From Candidatus Eisenbacteria bacterium (GTDB lineage: Bacteria > Eisenbacteria > RBG-16-71-46 > CAIMUX01 > VGJL01), in the NCBI GenBank assembly GCA_016867495.1, contig VGJL01000004.1, positions 1 through 64,000 of the forward strand: a stretch of 64,000 bases of DNA, read 5' to 3'. The position numbers and the translations under genes were made by a program. The notes below the pieces were generated by a model. The model saw only the letters and a list, made by a program, of their open reading frames with translations. It had not been told where the DNA came from and did no database searches. Shown piece after piece: positions 9,101 to 16,632 of this stretch. Position 1 is the stretch's first letter. Each line of letters starts with the position of its first letter.

Positions 9101-9619
9101 TGGCACCACATGACGCTGCGGGATCCCCTCGGCACGGGAGAAGGCAAGTGTCCGAGGGACACGCCCGATATCGTCGCCGGGTCTCTCGCCGAGATCCAGG
9201 CGGCCATGTGCTGGGGCCACAACATCACCGACCCCAACAACTACCGGCAGCTGCCGCGCCTGACGAGCGCCAAGGACCTCGGGCAGTGCCAGGCCACCTG
9301 GTCGCTCCCGGCCGGCGTGGATGACGCGGCTCAGGGCTCCTTCGTCAACCGTCTCTTCCAGAACCAGCCCAACCCGTTCAACCCGAGGACGTTGATCAGC
9401 TTCAGCCTGGCCCAGAGCGGCCCGGTTGATATCTCGGTCTTCGACGTGAACGGAAGGCTCGTCCGGAAGCTGGTGGACGGCACGAAGGAGGCCGGCCCTC
9501 ACTCTGTCTACTGGGACGGCACGAACGACCAGGGTCACCGGGTCGGCTCGGGCGTCTACTGGAGCCAGATGAAGGTGGGTTCCTGGGCTTCCACCAAGAA
9601 GCTGCTCTACGTGAAGTAG
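6149..9619 (+). CDS. Large secreted protein with C-terminal FlgD-like sorting/Ig domain
   Basis: A 1156-residue exported protein. Residues 1-20 (MRMTLPILIGLLIVTAAVAV) form a signal peptide ending near VADN. The long middle part is rich in Cys, Asn and aromatic residues and is not assigned to a family. It contains lectin/jelly-roll-like stretches such as WNFEDNTLQGWTRGF. The last ~95 residues are a FlgD-type Ig domain: FQNQPNPFNPRT, VDISVFDVNGRLVRKL and GSGVYWSQ. Such domains end many FCB-group secreted proteins and are thought to serve surface sorting. Start ATG 6149 is supported by GGAGG at 6135-6139 and by the signal peptide; the reading frame happens to stay open upstream. Its own strong promoter and hairpin terminator make it a single-gene unit. 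Confidence 0.85.
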   Translation: MRMTLPILIGLLIVTAAVAVADNPGQQALKYELGLMPGQLHNDLMIRDNAGMRADTTWWGGHTWISGEYYASPYLNARVDAVYSFDRGTGPNNPPAPYIHNGQGWKAVDLTANSVQYWRVIDENLDLGEGVVAPLVAGVYSLWFGVNQPEADQLCWQCGAGYGNDYCQRVTSPNIAYNGTANISLEMLYWNDNEECYDGTTIYLKRADSVELSMNQHTGGCPANPGWETQGKGFTGRIGVDTLTWTVVPELWVSPSYGTAEIGAAQNINFIIEFISDGGLSNEDCRGDFLLGGFACDNIEYKVNGAVSQSWNFEDNTLQGWTRGFCLPVGAYGGIWDLSLFEILDPCACRLENNILALAVEEQGEWVHPYGQHVNLMGPICNFANTDLKTIFMEFDMYAEMPRENGVLIRPCWQYYPYLCEITQTIQWSPIVGQDAFNYFGTDPVCSTWRYGATTVNSGVPVPNSAEQVIPIIELLGNCDTFAITNCSGVTNYTPLFDNIVVGVTGAANAPSISSDNGTLFQDIGSMPSINFDVRAPGPANVTVDKWMDNQAKRDKLGDSLLIIGPDPGTDVNKRWNAKLWWRVARRGAFQSDFAGGSQTAYKTWKDRVADGKLIDRPYRPEFTWGQMDSNQVGVIPQKNRLISHFREDDDDYVAPESNPLNEMLLDDIFYPGTQIQYFITASYNNFPNERYFYPDTLGGNYFEFEILPGVRTANVPNCGGSGFNFCAFHPATLYIDFFNRGSQFFIENALATLLNDKAPCLIEDGCPIPPDRNWDRYDYSDGSSNWNAPFARGLVAGSTNGMTLNQILGYRTIIGNTGTYSEGATQEEDYLLFDQWLTEPNCGANQNSQLFVYNGDKCGEILMALPTFGVPFLNNTLGAQLLCDAFNGYTTDPECAPEDNSYCLQLLPVGGGPFGTIVAVDAYGSYCPNLYGFNVYTPINGGVGNRVYTGEDGGKSMQYEQVVRTSGPDYNTHKYKTVIDGVSWHHMTLRDPLGTGEGKCPRDTPDIVAGSLAEIQAAMCWGHNITDPNNYRQLPRLTSAKDLGQCQATWSLPAGVDDAAQGSFVNRLFQNQPNPFNPRTLISFSLAQSGPVDISVFDVNGRLVRKLVDGTKEAGPHSVYWDGTNDQGHRVGSGVYWSQMKVGSWASTKKLLYVK

Positions 9620-9651
9620 GAATCGCGCCCTATCGAGGGCTCGGATCCGCG

Positions 9652-9679
9652 GAGGCCTCCGGCGAAAGCCGGGGGCCTC
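9652..9679 (+). terminator. Hairpin terminator after the large secreted-protein gene
   Basis: A 12-bp stem with one G-T pair and a GAAA tetraloop, beginning GAGGCC and closing GGCCTC. It starts 32 nt after the stop codon. No long T-run follows, only TCTCT. Confidence 0.65.
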
Positions 9680-9697
9680 TCTGCGGCTGGTCGCGCG

Positions 9698-9726
9698 TTG
9701 ACAATCTGGCGCGGGGCATCTAGCGT
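9698..9726 (+). promoter_or_regulatory. Sigma-70-like promoter close to the start codon
   Basis: TTGACA (9698-9703), 17 nt, TAGCGT (9721-9726). The ATG at 9735 is only 8 nt after the -10, so the transcript would be leaderless or the true start is the ATG at 9762. Confidence 0.65.
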
Positions 9727-9734
9727 CGCGACTC

Positions 9735-10700
9735 ATGACAGGATGTGGTCGAGCGGGGGCGATGATCTTCGCGGTTCTCTTTCTGGCCGCGGCCGGCAAG
9801 TCGGCCGCCGATCCGAGGGAGGCCGCCGTCGGCTCCGCGATCGCCCGCGCTTCCGCCTGGCTCGACGGCGTGCAAGTCGCGCCCTTTCTCTATGGGGCCA
9901 CCTCTTTCCGCCTCTTCGCCATGGAGATCGAGGCCCGCCACCGCCTCTGGCTCGCGGCGCGAGGGGAGTCCTCCCGGAAAAGCGAACTGGATCAGCAGAT
10001 CAGGGGCCGCCTTGCGCAGGCGCTCGACGCCGAGAAGCTCCGCGAGGTTCTGACGGGAGAGGACGGAGCCCTCTGTTTCACGGAGATGGCCGTGCTCGCC
10101 AAGCGGTGCCGCGACCACGGCCTCGATCCGGCCCCGTTCGGATCGGCCCTGGACGCCAACCTCGATCGCCTGAGGGCGGATGTGGATCGGCTCCCTCCGT
10201 CCCTCCAGGTTCTTCACGCGGTTTACCTCCCGGCGGCCGGGATCGATCTCGGTCTCGATGCCGCGCAACTGCGCAGGAAGGGGATGATCGCGGGCCGACC
10301 GGCCGAGGCCGATCTCACGCTCGCGGAGATCTACTACCTGACGCACGAGATCTTCGCCCACACCGACTATGGCGCCCTCCCTCTCACGGGTTTCTCGGAA
10401 GGGGAGGAACGCTTCCTCAGCCGCGCCCTCTCTTTCTTCGCGATCGTTTACGGCTCCGTGAACAATCTCGACATCCTCTCGGAGATACTGATCTGCATGG
10501 CCTCGGCGGGCCTCGCGGATGGCTGGGCTTACGAAGAGGGGATCCGGGTGCTCGTGGAGCGCCAGAATCAGGACGGGAGCTTCGGTGGCCCGGATCCGAG
10601 GAGTCTGGGCCGCCCCCTGCTGCCCACCGACTTCCTGCACGCCACCATGAACGGGCTGGGGTGCCTTCTCCTCGATTCCGCCGGCCGCCGAGGCCCCTGA
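9735..10700 (+). CDS. Exported alpha-helical protein, DUF6895-like
   Basis: A 321-residue protein beginning with a probable signal sequence (AMIFAVLFLAAAGKSAADP). The rest is predicted all-helical. It contains AEIYYLTHEIFAHTDYG and RQNQDGSFGGP, the latter resembling the QDGSFG turns of alpha/alpha-toroid proteins. The pattern recalls the DUF6895 family, whose function is not established; that assignment is from memory of motifs. The ATG at 9735 is 8 nt from the -10 box, so translation could be leaderless. A downstream start at 9762 (MIFAVLF) would remove the only N-terminal charge. Confidence 0.6.
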   Translation: MTGCGRAGAMIFAVLFLAAAGKSAADPREAAVGSAIARASAWLDGVQVAPFLYGATSFRLFAMEIEARHRLWLAARGESSRKSELDQQIRGRLAQALDAEKLREVLTGEDGALCFTEMAVLAKRCRDHGLDPAPFGSALDANLDRLRADVDRLPPSLQVLHAVYLPAAGIDLGLDAAQLRRKGMIAGRPAEADLTLAEIYYLTHEIFAHTDYGALPLTGFSEGEERFLSRALSFFAIVYGSVNNLDILSEILICMASAGLADGWAYEEGIRVLVERQNQDGSFGGPDPRSLGRPLLPTDFLHATMNGLGCLLLDSAGRRGP

Positions 10701-10720
10701 AGAACCGGCCAGGGCCGGGG

Positions 10721-10750
10721 TTGACACCCCTTCCCGGAGGGCCCTACCAT
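10721..10750 (+). promoter_or_regulatory. Sigma-70-like promoter
   Basis: TTGACA (10721-10726), 18 nt, TACCAT (10745-10750). It decides the start of the next gene: the first in-frame ATG (10749) overlaps the -10 and cannot be used, so the ATG at 10791 is preferred. Confidence 0.65.
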
Positions 10751-10790
10751 GGGCATCGGCAGGGGGTTGGTCTTGGGGCTTGGGGGTGGT

Positions 10791-12401
10791 ATGTCCGCTC
10801 GCCGTGTGCCTACCGGCGCTCGAATAGTTCAGACGATCCAGTTCGGCCTTTCGATGGGCGTGGTCCTCGCCTCGCTCTGGGGTCTTCTTGGCGGCTGCCG
10901 CGAGCAATCCACGGTTCCGATCGACCGGAATCTGGCGCCGGAGACCTTTCTGACGTCCGCTCCGGGGGACAGCCAGACCGCCTTCTATCGGGTGGCCCTG
11001 CACTGGGCCGGCGTGGACCGGGACGGGACCGTTTCACAGTTCGATGTCGCAGTCACCGACTCCCTCCCCGGCGAAGAGATCCTCTGGCGGAGGACGGCCA
11101 GAAGCGACAGCCTTGTCGTCTTCCGAGTGGAGGAGACGAGGGAGGTTCTCGGCCATCGGTTCTACGTCCGCGCTGTCGACAACGAGGGTAGGGTCGATCC
11201 GACGCCCGCGTGGATTTTCTTCGGATCCCGAAACAACGTCGCGCCCGAGGTCGACTGGCTTCGAGCGATCGCCTATGAGCCGATCTCCGGGGCGACGAAG
11301 GGCCTGACCTCGGAGAACCAGAACTCTCCCACCGACACGATCCCGACGGGGTGGGGCGTGAGGTTCGCGTGGGACGGGAGCGACGGCGATGTGGCCGTGG
11401 CGCCGGACGGGCGGATCATCCAGGTGGGGCGTGTCGACCGCTACTTCCACCGCATGCTGCCGGTAGAGTCCGGCTACCTGCCGCCCGGCGGGAGCCTCGC
11501 CGACACCGCGGCGGAGTATCCCCCCGACTTCTTCCTGAGAATCCCGAAGGGGAATGTCTATGTGATGCAGGTCAAGGCGATGGACGACGGCGGCCTGACG
11601 GGAAGCGGCGCCATCACTCGGTCCTTCGTCTGGAATCGAGACCCTATCACGCGGATCCAGAGATGCGCCTCGCCAGGAAGCGACTATGAGCGCACCTGTT
11701 TCACGTCGAGGGGACAGACCTTCTTTTCGGGAGATACCTTGCCGTTGGGGAGACTGAACGATGATCTGCCGAGCCTCTCAACGACCGCGACCGCCTTCGA
11801 TCCGGACCCGATCGACGGCGACTCGTCGGTCGCCTCGATGGAATGGCGATCGGGGTCGGGGGCAGTCTTCTCGTCCTGGTTGGAGTACGAGGGTGGAGGA
11901 GCGCCCATCGAACTCTCGGGCCTGAGAACGGGCGACTACATCATGATGGTCCGCGCGGTCGACCGGCTGGACCGGCTGGAAGGGACTCCGGACAGCCTCC
12001 GCTTCTCGGTGAACCTGAAGCCGGTCTTCGTGCTGGAACGCGACGGCTTCAGCCAGACGCCCCGCAACGGCGATGTGTTCCGCCTCTCGGATCTGGCGCA
12101 AGGCCTCGCCTGCCGCTTCCTGGTGGAGAACCCCGATGGCGATCCCGCCGAGAAGATCGGCTACGGCATCCGCTTCGAGACTCCGCTGGAGCGGGAGGCC
12201 TCCAACTCCTTCGAGCAGGTGCTGAACCCCGATGTGGCCTACGACATCACGAACGCGAAGCCGCGGGGCGGACAGAGGGAGTTCATCGTCGGAGACTACA
12301 AGCTCTTCGTCGAGGCGAAGGACAACGCCCAGGCCGGAGGGGACACGCGGGGGGGCAGGGCGAATCGGCGCGAAGTCCGCTTCCGAGTGATTCCTGATTG
12401 A
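10791..12401 (+). CDS. Lipoprotein with Ig/fibronectin-like repeats, unknown function
   Basis: A 536-residue protein with a basic N-terminus, a hydrophobic stretch and a lipobox LLGGC, indicating lipid anchoring. The exported part has recurring beta-sandwich-like units such as VALHWAGVDRDGTVSQFDVAV and FYVRAVDNEGRVDPTPAWIFF. The phrase RAVDNE recurs in the next gene, so the two lipoproteins are related in style. No enzyme motif is seen. It is the first gene of a run (lipoprotein, lipoprotein, WD40-FlgD protein) with short gaps, which suggests one operon acting at the cell surface. Confidence 0.7.
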   Translation: MSARRVPTGARIVQTIQFGLSMGVVLASLWGLLGGCREQSTVPIDRNLAPETFLTSAPGDSQTAFYRVALHWAGVDRDGTVSQFDVAVTDSLPGEEILWRRTARSDSLVVFRVEETREVLGHRFYVRAVDNEGRVDPTPAWIFFGSRNNVAPEVDWLRAIAYEPISGATKGLTSENQNSPTDTIPTGWGVRFAWDGSDGDVAVAPDGRIIQVGRVDRYFHRMLPVESGYLPPGGSLADTAAEYPPDFFLRIPKGNVYVMQVKAMDDGGLTGSGAITRSFVWNRDPITRIQRCASPGSDYERTCFTSRGQTFFSGDTLPLGRLNDDLPSLSTTATAFDPDPIDGDSSVASMEWRSGSGAVFSSWLEYEGGGAPIELSGLRTGDYIMMVRAVDRLDRLEGTPDSLRFSVNLKPVFVLERDGFSQTPRNGDVFRLSDLAQGLACRFLVENPDGDPAEKIGYGIRFETPLEREASNSFEQVLNPDVAYDITNAKPRGGQREFIVGDYKLFVEAKDNAQAGGDTRGGRANRREVRFRVIPD

Positions 12402-12436
12402 CGCGGTCACGGGGTCGGTACAGAGGAGATCCTCCC

Positions 12437-14665
12437 ATGAAGCAGCGATGGCTGTTGGTCCCGATTCTTCTGGCGTGCGCGGGGTGTCTGCTCATCCCCG
12501 ATGACCAGGAGACCGGCACGCGCGTGCCGAACATCCGCCCTCTGGTCAGGATCACCGCCGGCGCCGCAACCGCCGACTCAGCGGGCGTGGACTACAAGGT
12601 CAACTTCCAGTGGCGGGGAGCGGATCAGGATGGCATGGTGATCCGCTTCCAGTACGCGACCGACGACACGACGACCGAGGCGGCCTGGACCGACACGACC
12701 GCTTTCGGCGCCCTTCTGAGATTCCCTGCCGGGCAAAAGGACCCCAGGGATGTCGCCCAGACGTTCTCGGACTGGCACACCTTCTACATCCGCGCCGTCG
12801 ACAACGAGTATGCCGTCAGCTCCATCGACAAGAGGCAGTTCAACGCCCGGACGATCGCCCCTCTGACGAGGATCACGTTCCCGAGGCTGGCGGCCGCGTC
12901 GGGGAACCTGGTGCGCACGTTCAACGTCGAGTGGGAGGGGGAGGATCTCGACAGCTCCGCCCCCGAGAAGACGCCCGCCCACTACGAGTACAAGCTGATC
13001 AAGCTGGCCTCCGGGTTCATCGAAGACGCGGCCATCGTCGACTCGCTCCTGCTCAGGCCCAACGCCTTCCTGGACACCCTGAGGGCCGGGGACAAGACTC
13101 GATGGATCCGCGTCAGCGGCGAGCAGAGGGAGCTTCTCCTGAGGGACCTTCCCCTCACCCAATCGAGCGAGGTCTTCGTCTTCTCGATCCGCGCCGTCGA
13201 CGAGGCCGGGGCGGTCGAACCGGTGCTCGAGCGCGGCGAGAACTGGATCATCTTCCATGTCCAGGACATCCGCAGCCAACCCTATGTGACCGTGACGGAG
13301 CGTTCGCTCGGTAGGCACGTGTTCCCCAGGGACGGCGAGGTCTGGTACATCGAGGTTCCCAGCGACACTCCGGTCCGGTTCCGATGGTCGGGAGACGCGG
13401 ACTACTACGGAAGCAAGGCCGGGGATGTGAACTACGGGATGGATGTGCCGGACCCGCAGGATGACAGGTACCGCGATCCCAGGGGAATCGGCGGCTGGAT
13501 AGGGTGGGGGAAGTACACGGGCGTCGTCACGCCGCTCATCTTCCCGGCGACCGAGAGCGGCCAGCAGCACGTCTTCTACATCCGCATGATGGATGCCGGG
13601 GGTTTGAGAAGCTCGGAGAGGCTGTGCACGATCGTCATGACGGTCGTCGCCTTCACCTTCTCCCGTCCCGCGCTTCTGGTCGACGACGCGAAGGTGGCAT
13701 ACGGTCTCGGTCCGGTGAACCAGGACGCGGTCCACGACGCCTTCATCGACAAGTTCATCGGCCGCATACGGGACTTCACCGGCGGCGAGCTTGATGTGCG
13801 AAGCATGTACGCGCCGAGGGGTCAATACAACGAGGGGCTCAACCCGACGGTGAACCGGGCTCTGAAGTTGAGCGACATGGCGCTCTACTCGACGATCCTC
13901 TGGAGCTTCAACTTCGCCGGCGGCGAGACGAGCGGGATCTGGTTCCATGAACGCGAGGCGGCGTCGGGCCAGTCCGGAGACGACAAGAGGATGCTGTCCT
14001 CCTACCTTGCCGCCGGGGGGAAGCTCTTCCTATTCGGGGGGCGCCCGATCTCGGCGATCATCAGCCGCGTGCAAGGGGCGGCCGGGGGAGACTACCCCAA
14101 GCTACCGCCGCAGGCCGGGGTATCGAACGCGAACTTCACCGAGACCTCCTTCATCTGGCGGTTCCTGCACGTCCGGAACATGGTGGTCGGGATCGATCCT
14201 CTCGACTGCACCAACTCCCCCCCGAACGATCACCAGTCCTGGCGCGACGGCCTGACGCGGTGCGTGTCCAGAAACCCCGCCTACCCCGATCTGTACATCG
14301 ACCCGGCGAAATTCAACGGGGAGGTGCTCTCCGGCTGTGAGATGACCCCCAAGCCCCCCACGGGGGGACTGCGCGACTACGAGGGGATCCTCTTCGACCG
14401 CCGGTACTCCCCGTTCTACCCCGAGGCCGGCCTGGACACTCTCTATACGAGCGAGACCTACAACTGGATCGGCGGGCCGCCTTCCTACTGGGGCGGCTCT
14501 GTCATCGCGCAGCGGTACGAGTCGACGCAGGTCGATACCCTTCGCGGCAATGCGCAGGGAAGGGTGGTCCTCTTCCTGTTCCAGCCTTACCCGTTCTATG
14601 AAGGACCGGCCGTAGACGCTGGAACCGCGGCGATCAACTGGCTCATCAAGGGCCAGGACTACTAG
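12437..14665 (+). CDS. Large lipoprotein with Ig-like N-terminal repeats
   Basis: A 742-residue protein with signal MKQRWLLVPILLACAGC; either LLAC or CAGC could serve as lipobox. The first ~450 residues carry units like VNFQWRGADQDGMVIRFQYA and FYIRAVDNEYAVSSIDKRQF. A second part begins at PALLVDDAKVAYGLGPVNQDAV, a start seen in Rossmann-like amidotransferase-type domains of other surface proteins. That part also contains LAAGGKLFLFGGRP. No catalytic residues can be named. Start ATG 12437 follows GAGGAG. It lies 35 nt after the preceding lipoprotein gene and 30 nt before the WD40 gene. Confidence 0.7.
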   Translation: MKQRWLLVPILLACAGCLLIPDDQETGTRVPNIRPLVRITAGAATADSAGVDYKVNFQWRGADQDGMVIRFQYATDDTTTEAAWTDTTAFGALLRFPAGQKDPRDVAQTFSDWHTFYIRAVDNEYAVSSIDKRQFNARTIAPLTRITFPRLAAASGNLVRTFNVEWEGEDLDSSAPEKTPAHYEYKLIKLASGFIEDAAIVDSLLLRPNAFLDTLRAGDKTRWIRVSGEQRELLLRDLPLTQSSEVFVFSIRAVDEAGAVEPVLERGENWIIFHVQDIRSQPYVTVTERSLGRHVFPRDGEVWYIEVPSDTPVRFRWSGDADYYGSKAGDVNYGMDVPDPQDDRYRDPRGIGGWIGWGKYTGVVTPLIFPATESGQQHVFYIRMMDAGGLRSSERLCTIVMTVVAFTFSRPALLVDDAKVAYGLGPVNQDAVHDAFIDKFIGRIRDFTGGELDVRSMYAPRGQYNEGLNPTVNRALKLSDMALYSTILWSFNFAGGETSGIWFHEREAASGQSGDDKRMLSSYLAAGGKLFLFGGRPISAIISRVQGAAGGDYPKLPPQAGVSNANFTETSFIWRFLHVRNMVVGIDPLDCTNSPPNDHQSWRDGLTRCVSRNPAYPDLYIDPAKFNGEVLSGCEMTPKPPTGGLRDYEGILFDRRYSPFYPEAGLDTLYTSETYNWIGGPPSYWGGSVIAQRYESTQVDTLRGNAQGRVVLFLFQPYPFYEGPAVDAGTAAINWLIKGQDY

Positions 14666-14695
14666 GAAGCCCCGGCGATGTGGGGAGGAGTGGGG

Positions 14696-16477
14696 ATGAC
14701 GTCTGTTGCACGAGGGTTCGTCGTGGCTTGCATGCCGTTGGTCCTGATCGCCTGCATGGCGGGCGCGCAGAGAGCGTCCTTCTCCGGCCCGCCCGTCCTC
14801 GATGACCGCAAGATCAGCTGGAGCTGGACCCCGCTCGAGGGGAAGGACCCGTACTTCCTCGGAAACACGGTGCTCGACTCCCTGAAGACGCTGGCAGGAC
14901 CCGTGTCCGGCCGGCCCCTCCGGCTGTTGCGGGCGATGTACAACGGAGACAACGTCTGCGGCGTCTATGAAGGGGATGACCGGATCTTCATCTGGAACGC
15001 TCTGACCGGAGTCGTCCATGCCACGCTTGGCGCGCCGCCCGATTCCCTCCTCGATCTCGACGTGCACCCCAGCGATCAGCTCCTTGTGGGCGGGATGAGG
15101 GACGGAAGGATCGCCTTCTGGAATCTGACGGTGGGAACGACGCCGGAGGTCTACACGGGCCACGAAGGACGCTGCCGGAAGGTCCGCTTCTACGGAGCGG
15201 GGAACAACACTCGCGATCAGAGATTCGCGAGCGGCGGGGAGGATCGGAAGCTCAGGATATGGCTCGCGCCCGGAACCCCGAGCGTGGCGATTGACGCGGA
15301 GCCGGTCGTGACCCTGGACGGCACCAGCGACGGGGCGACGATCGCGACCGGAGACGGAAACGGCGTCATCAGGATCTACCGCTTCCTGCAGAACCAGTGG
15401 ACGATCGATCGCCGGATCGACGCGCACCAGGGCGCGGTCACCGCGATTCGCTTCTGCAGGGATCATTCCCGCATGTTCTCCGCGGACGCTCTGGGCAATC
15501 TGAAGGGCTGGGAGACTCGGAGTTGGAAGGAGACCTTCGATGTCCAGCTCGATCGGATCGAGAGTCCGGTCATCGGAGTCAGGGATCCCGACGGAGCGCT
15601 CGCCTACGCGCTCGACGGCGAGGGTTTTTTCCAGGTCTTCGATGGGGAGGACGGGAAGCCATACCGGAGCAGGGACCTGGTGAGGGAAGGGCGGGCTTAC
15701 GGCCGCGCGGTCGGCGACCTGGGCCGGCGCGTCTTCGTCGGCCTCGCCGACGGCTCCGTCCGCACCTATCGGGCGGGATTCTGCGCTCCGTCCGGGACCA
15801 ACCCGGAATGCTTCGGCGGCTACATGGTCTATCGGAGCCCGACGCCCTTCCCGGAGCACGCCGTTCTGCTCCGCAGGTACGGCTTTGGAGACTCGACCTG
15901 GAGCTTCGTTGGTCTCGAGCGGTCGTTCGTCGACCCCGACTCGATGATCGCCCGCGGAGGCAATCTGGATGAGCCTCTACCGGGACCGCACAACGGATTG
16001 CCCTTCTATTACAGCATCGTCGACTACAAGCTGGTCTACCTCAACGGATCGATCTTCGATGTCGGCAACGACCCCGAGTCGATCCGGGCCGGCTTCTTCC
16101 GCGTGGAGCCGCTGGGGGATCCGACCCCCGTGGAGGCCCATCCTTCCGCCTGGAGCGCGCCACCCCTGCTCGACAGAGTGATTGTCGTCCCGAACCCCTA
16201 CGAGGCGGGGCGCGTGCCCTGGGATGCGCAGCTCGGCGAGCATGTCGACTTCATGAACCTCCCCGGGCGGGCGACGATCAAGCTCTTCACTACTGCCGGA
16301 GACCACCTGCGGACCCTCGAGCACGGCGCGGGCGCATTCGGCGAATCGTCGAGCAGGGAGTCCTGGGACCTGCGGAACCATCGCGGCGAGAAGGTTGCGA
16401 GCGGCGTCTACATCTACCACATCACGACTCCCGCGAGCAAGGAGGAGGCCCAGGGCTACTTCATCGTGGTCCGCTAG
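14696..16477 (+). CDS. Secreted WD40-repeat protein with C-terminal FlgD-like domain
   Basis: A 593-residue exported protein. After a signal sequence (FVVACMPLVLIACMAGA) come WD40-type blades, with motifs such as DDRIFIWNALTGVVHATL, DGRIAFWNLTVG, DRKLRIWLAPG and LGNLKGWETRSWK, spanning about residues 80-370. The C-terminal ~110 residues form a FlgD-like domain: VIVVPNPYEAG, IKLFTTAGDHLRTLEH and VASGVYIYHI. The ATG at 14696 was chosen over 14678 because GGGGAGGAG lies at the right spacing before it. It closes the lipoprotein run, and no obvious terminator hairpin follows. Confidence 0.8.
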   Translation: MTSVARGFVVACMPLVLIACMAGAQRASFSGPPVLDDRKISWSWTPLEGKDPYFLGNTVLDSLKTLAGPVSGRPLRLLRAMYNGDNVCGVYEGDDRIFIWNALTGVVHATLGAPPDSLLDLDVHPSDQLLVGGMRDGRIAFWNLTVGTTPEVYTGHEGRCRKVRFYGAGNNTRDQRFASGGEDRKLRIWLAPGTPSVAIDAEPVVTLDGTSDGATIATGDGNGVIRIYRFLQNQWTIDRRIDAHQGAVTAIRFCRDHSRMFSADALGNLKGWETRSWKETFDVQLDRIESPVIGVRDPDGALAYALDGEGFFQVFDGEDGKPYRSRDLVREGRAYGRAVGDLGRRVFVGLADGSVRTYRAGFCAPSGTNPECFGGYMVYRSPTPFPEHAVLLRRYGFGDSTWSFVGLERSFVDPDSMIARGGNLDEPLPGPHNGLPFYYSIVDYKLVYLNGSIFDVGNDPESIRAGFFRVEPLGDPTPVEAHPSAWSAPPLLDRVIVVPNPYEAGRVPWDAQLGEHVDFMNLPGRATIKLFTTAGDHLRTLEHGAGAFGESSSRESWDLRNHRGEKVASGVYIYHITTPASKEEAQGYFIVVR

Positions 16478-16632
16478 AGCGGGTTGACCACATCTCAGAG
16501 GCTCGCTTGGCGCGTCCGCGCGGATGAGCTGTGTCGCGTTCCCAATCGCGACCCAAACCGTCTAAGATGGGCGGATCGCCCTGAATCCCACGAAGACCAG
16601 CAGGCAATGTCAGTCGGCAACAGGGGACAATC

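Noticed and set aside
5840-9799. A 1319-codon open frame on the minus strand across the large secreted-protein gene
   Set aside because: It is a codon-bias shadow: the plus strand has a signal peptide, family motifs, promoter and terminator, while the antisense frame shows only low-complexity Arg/Val/Asp-rich sequence.
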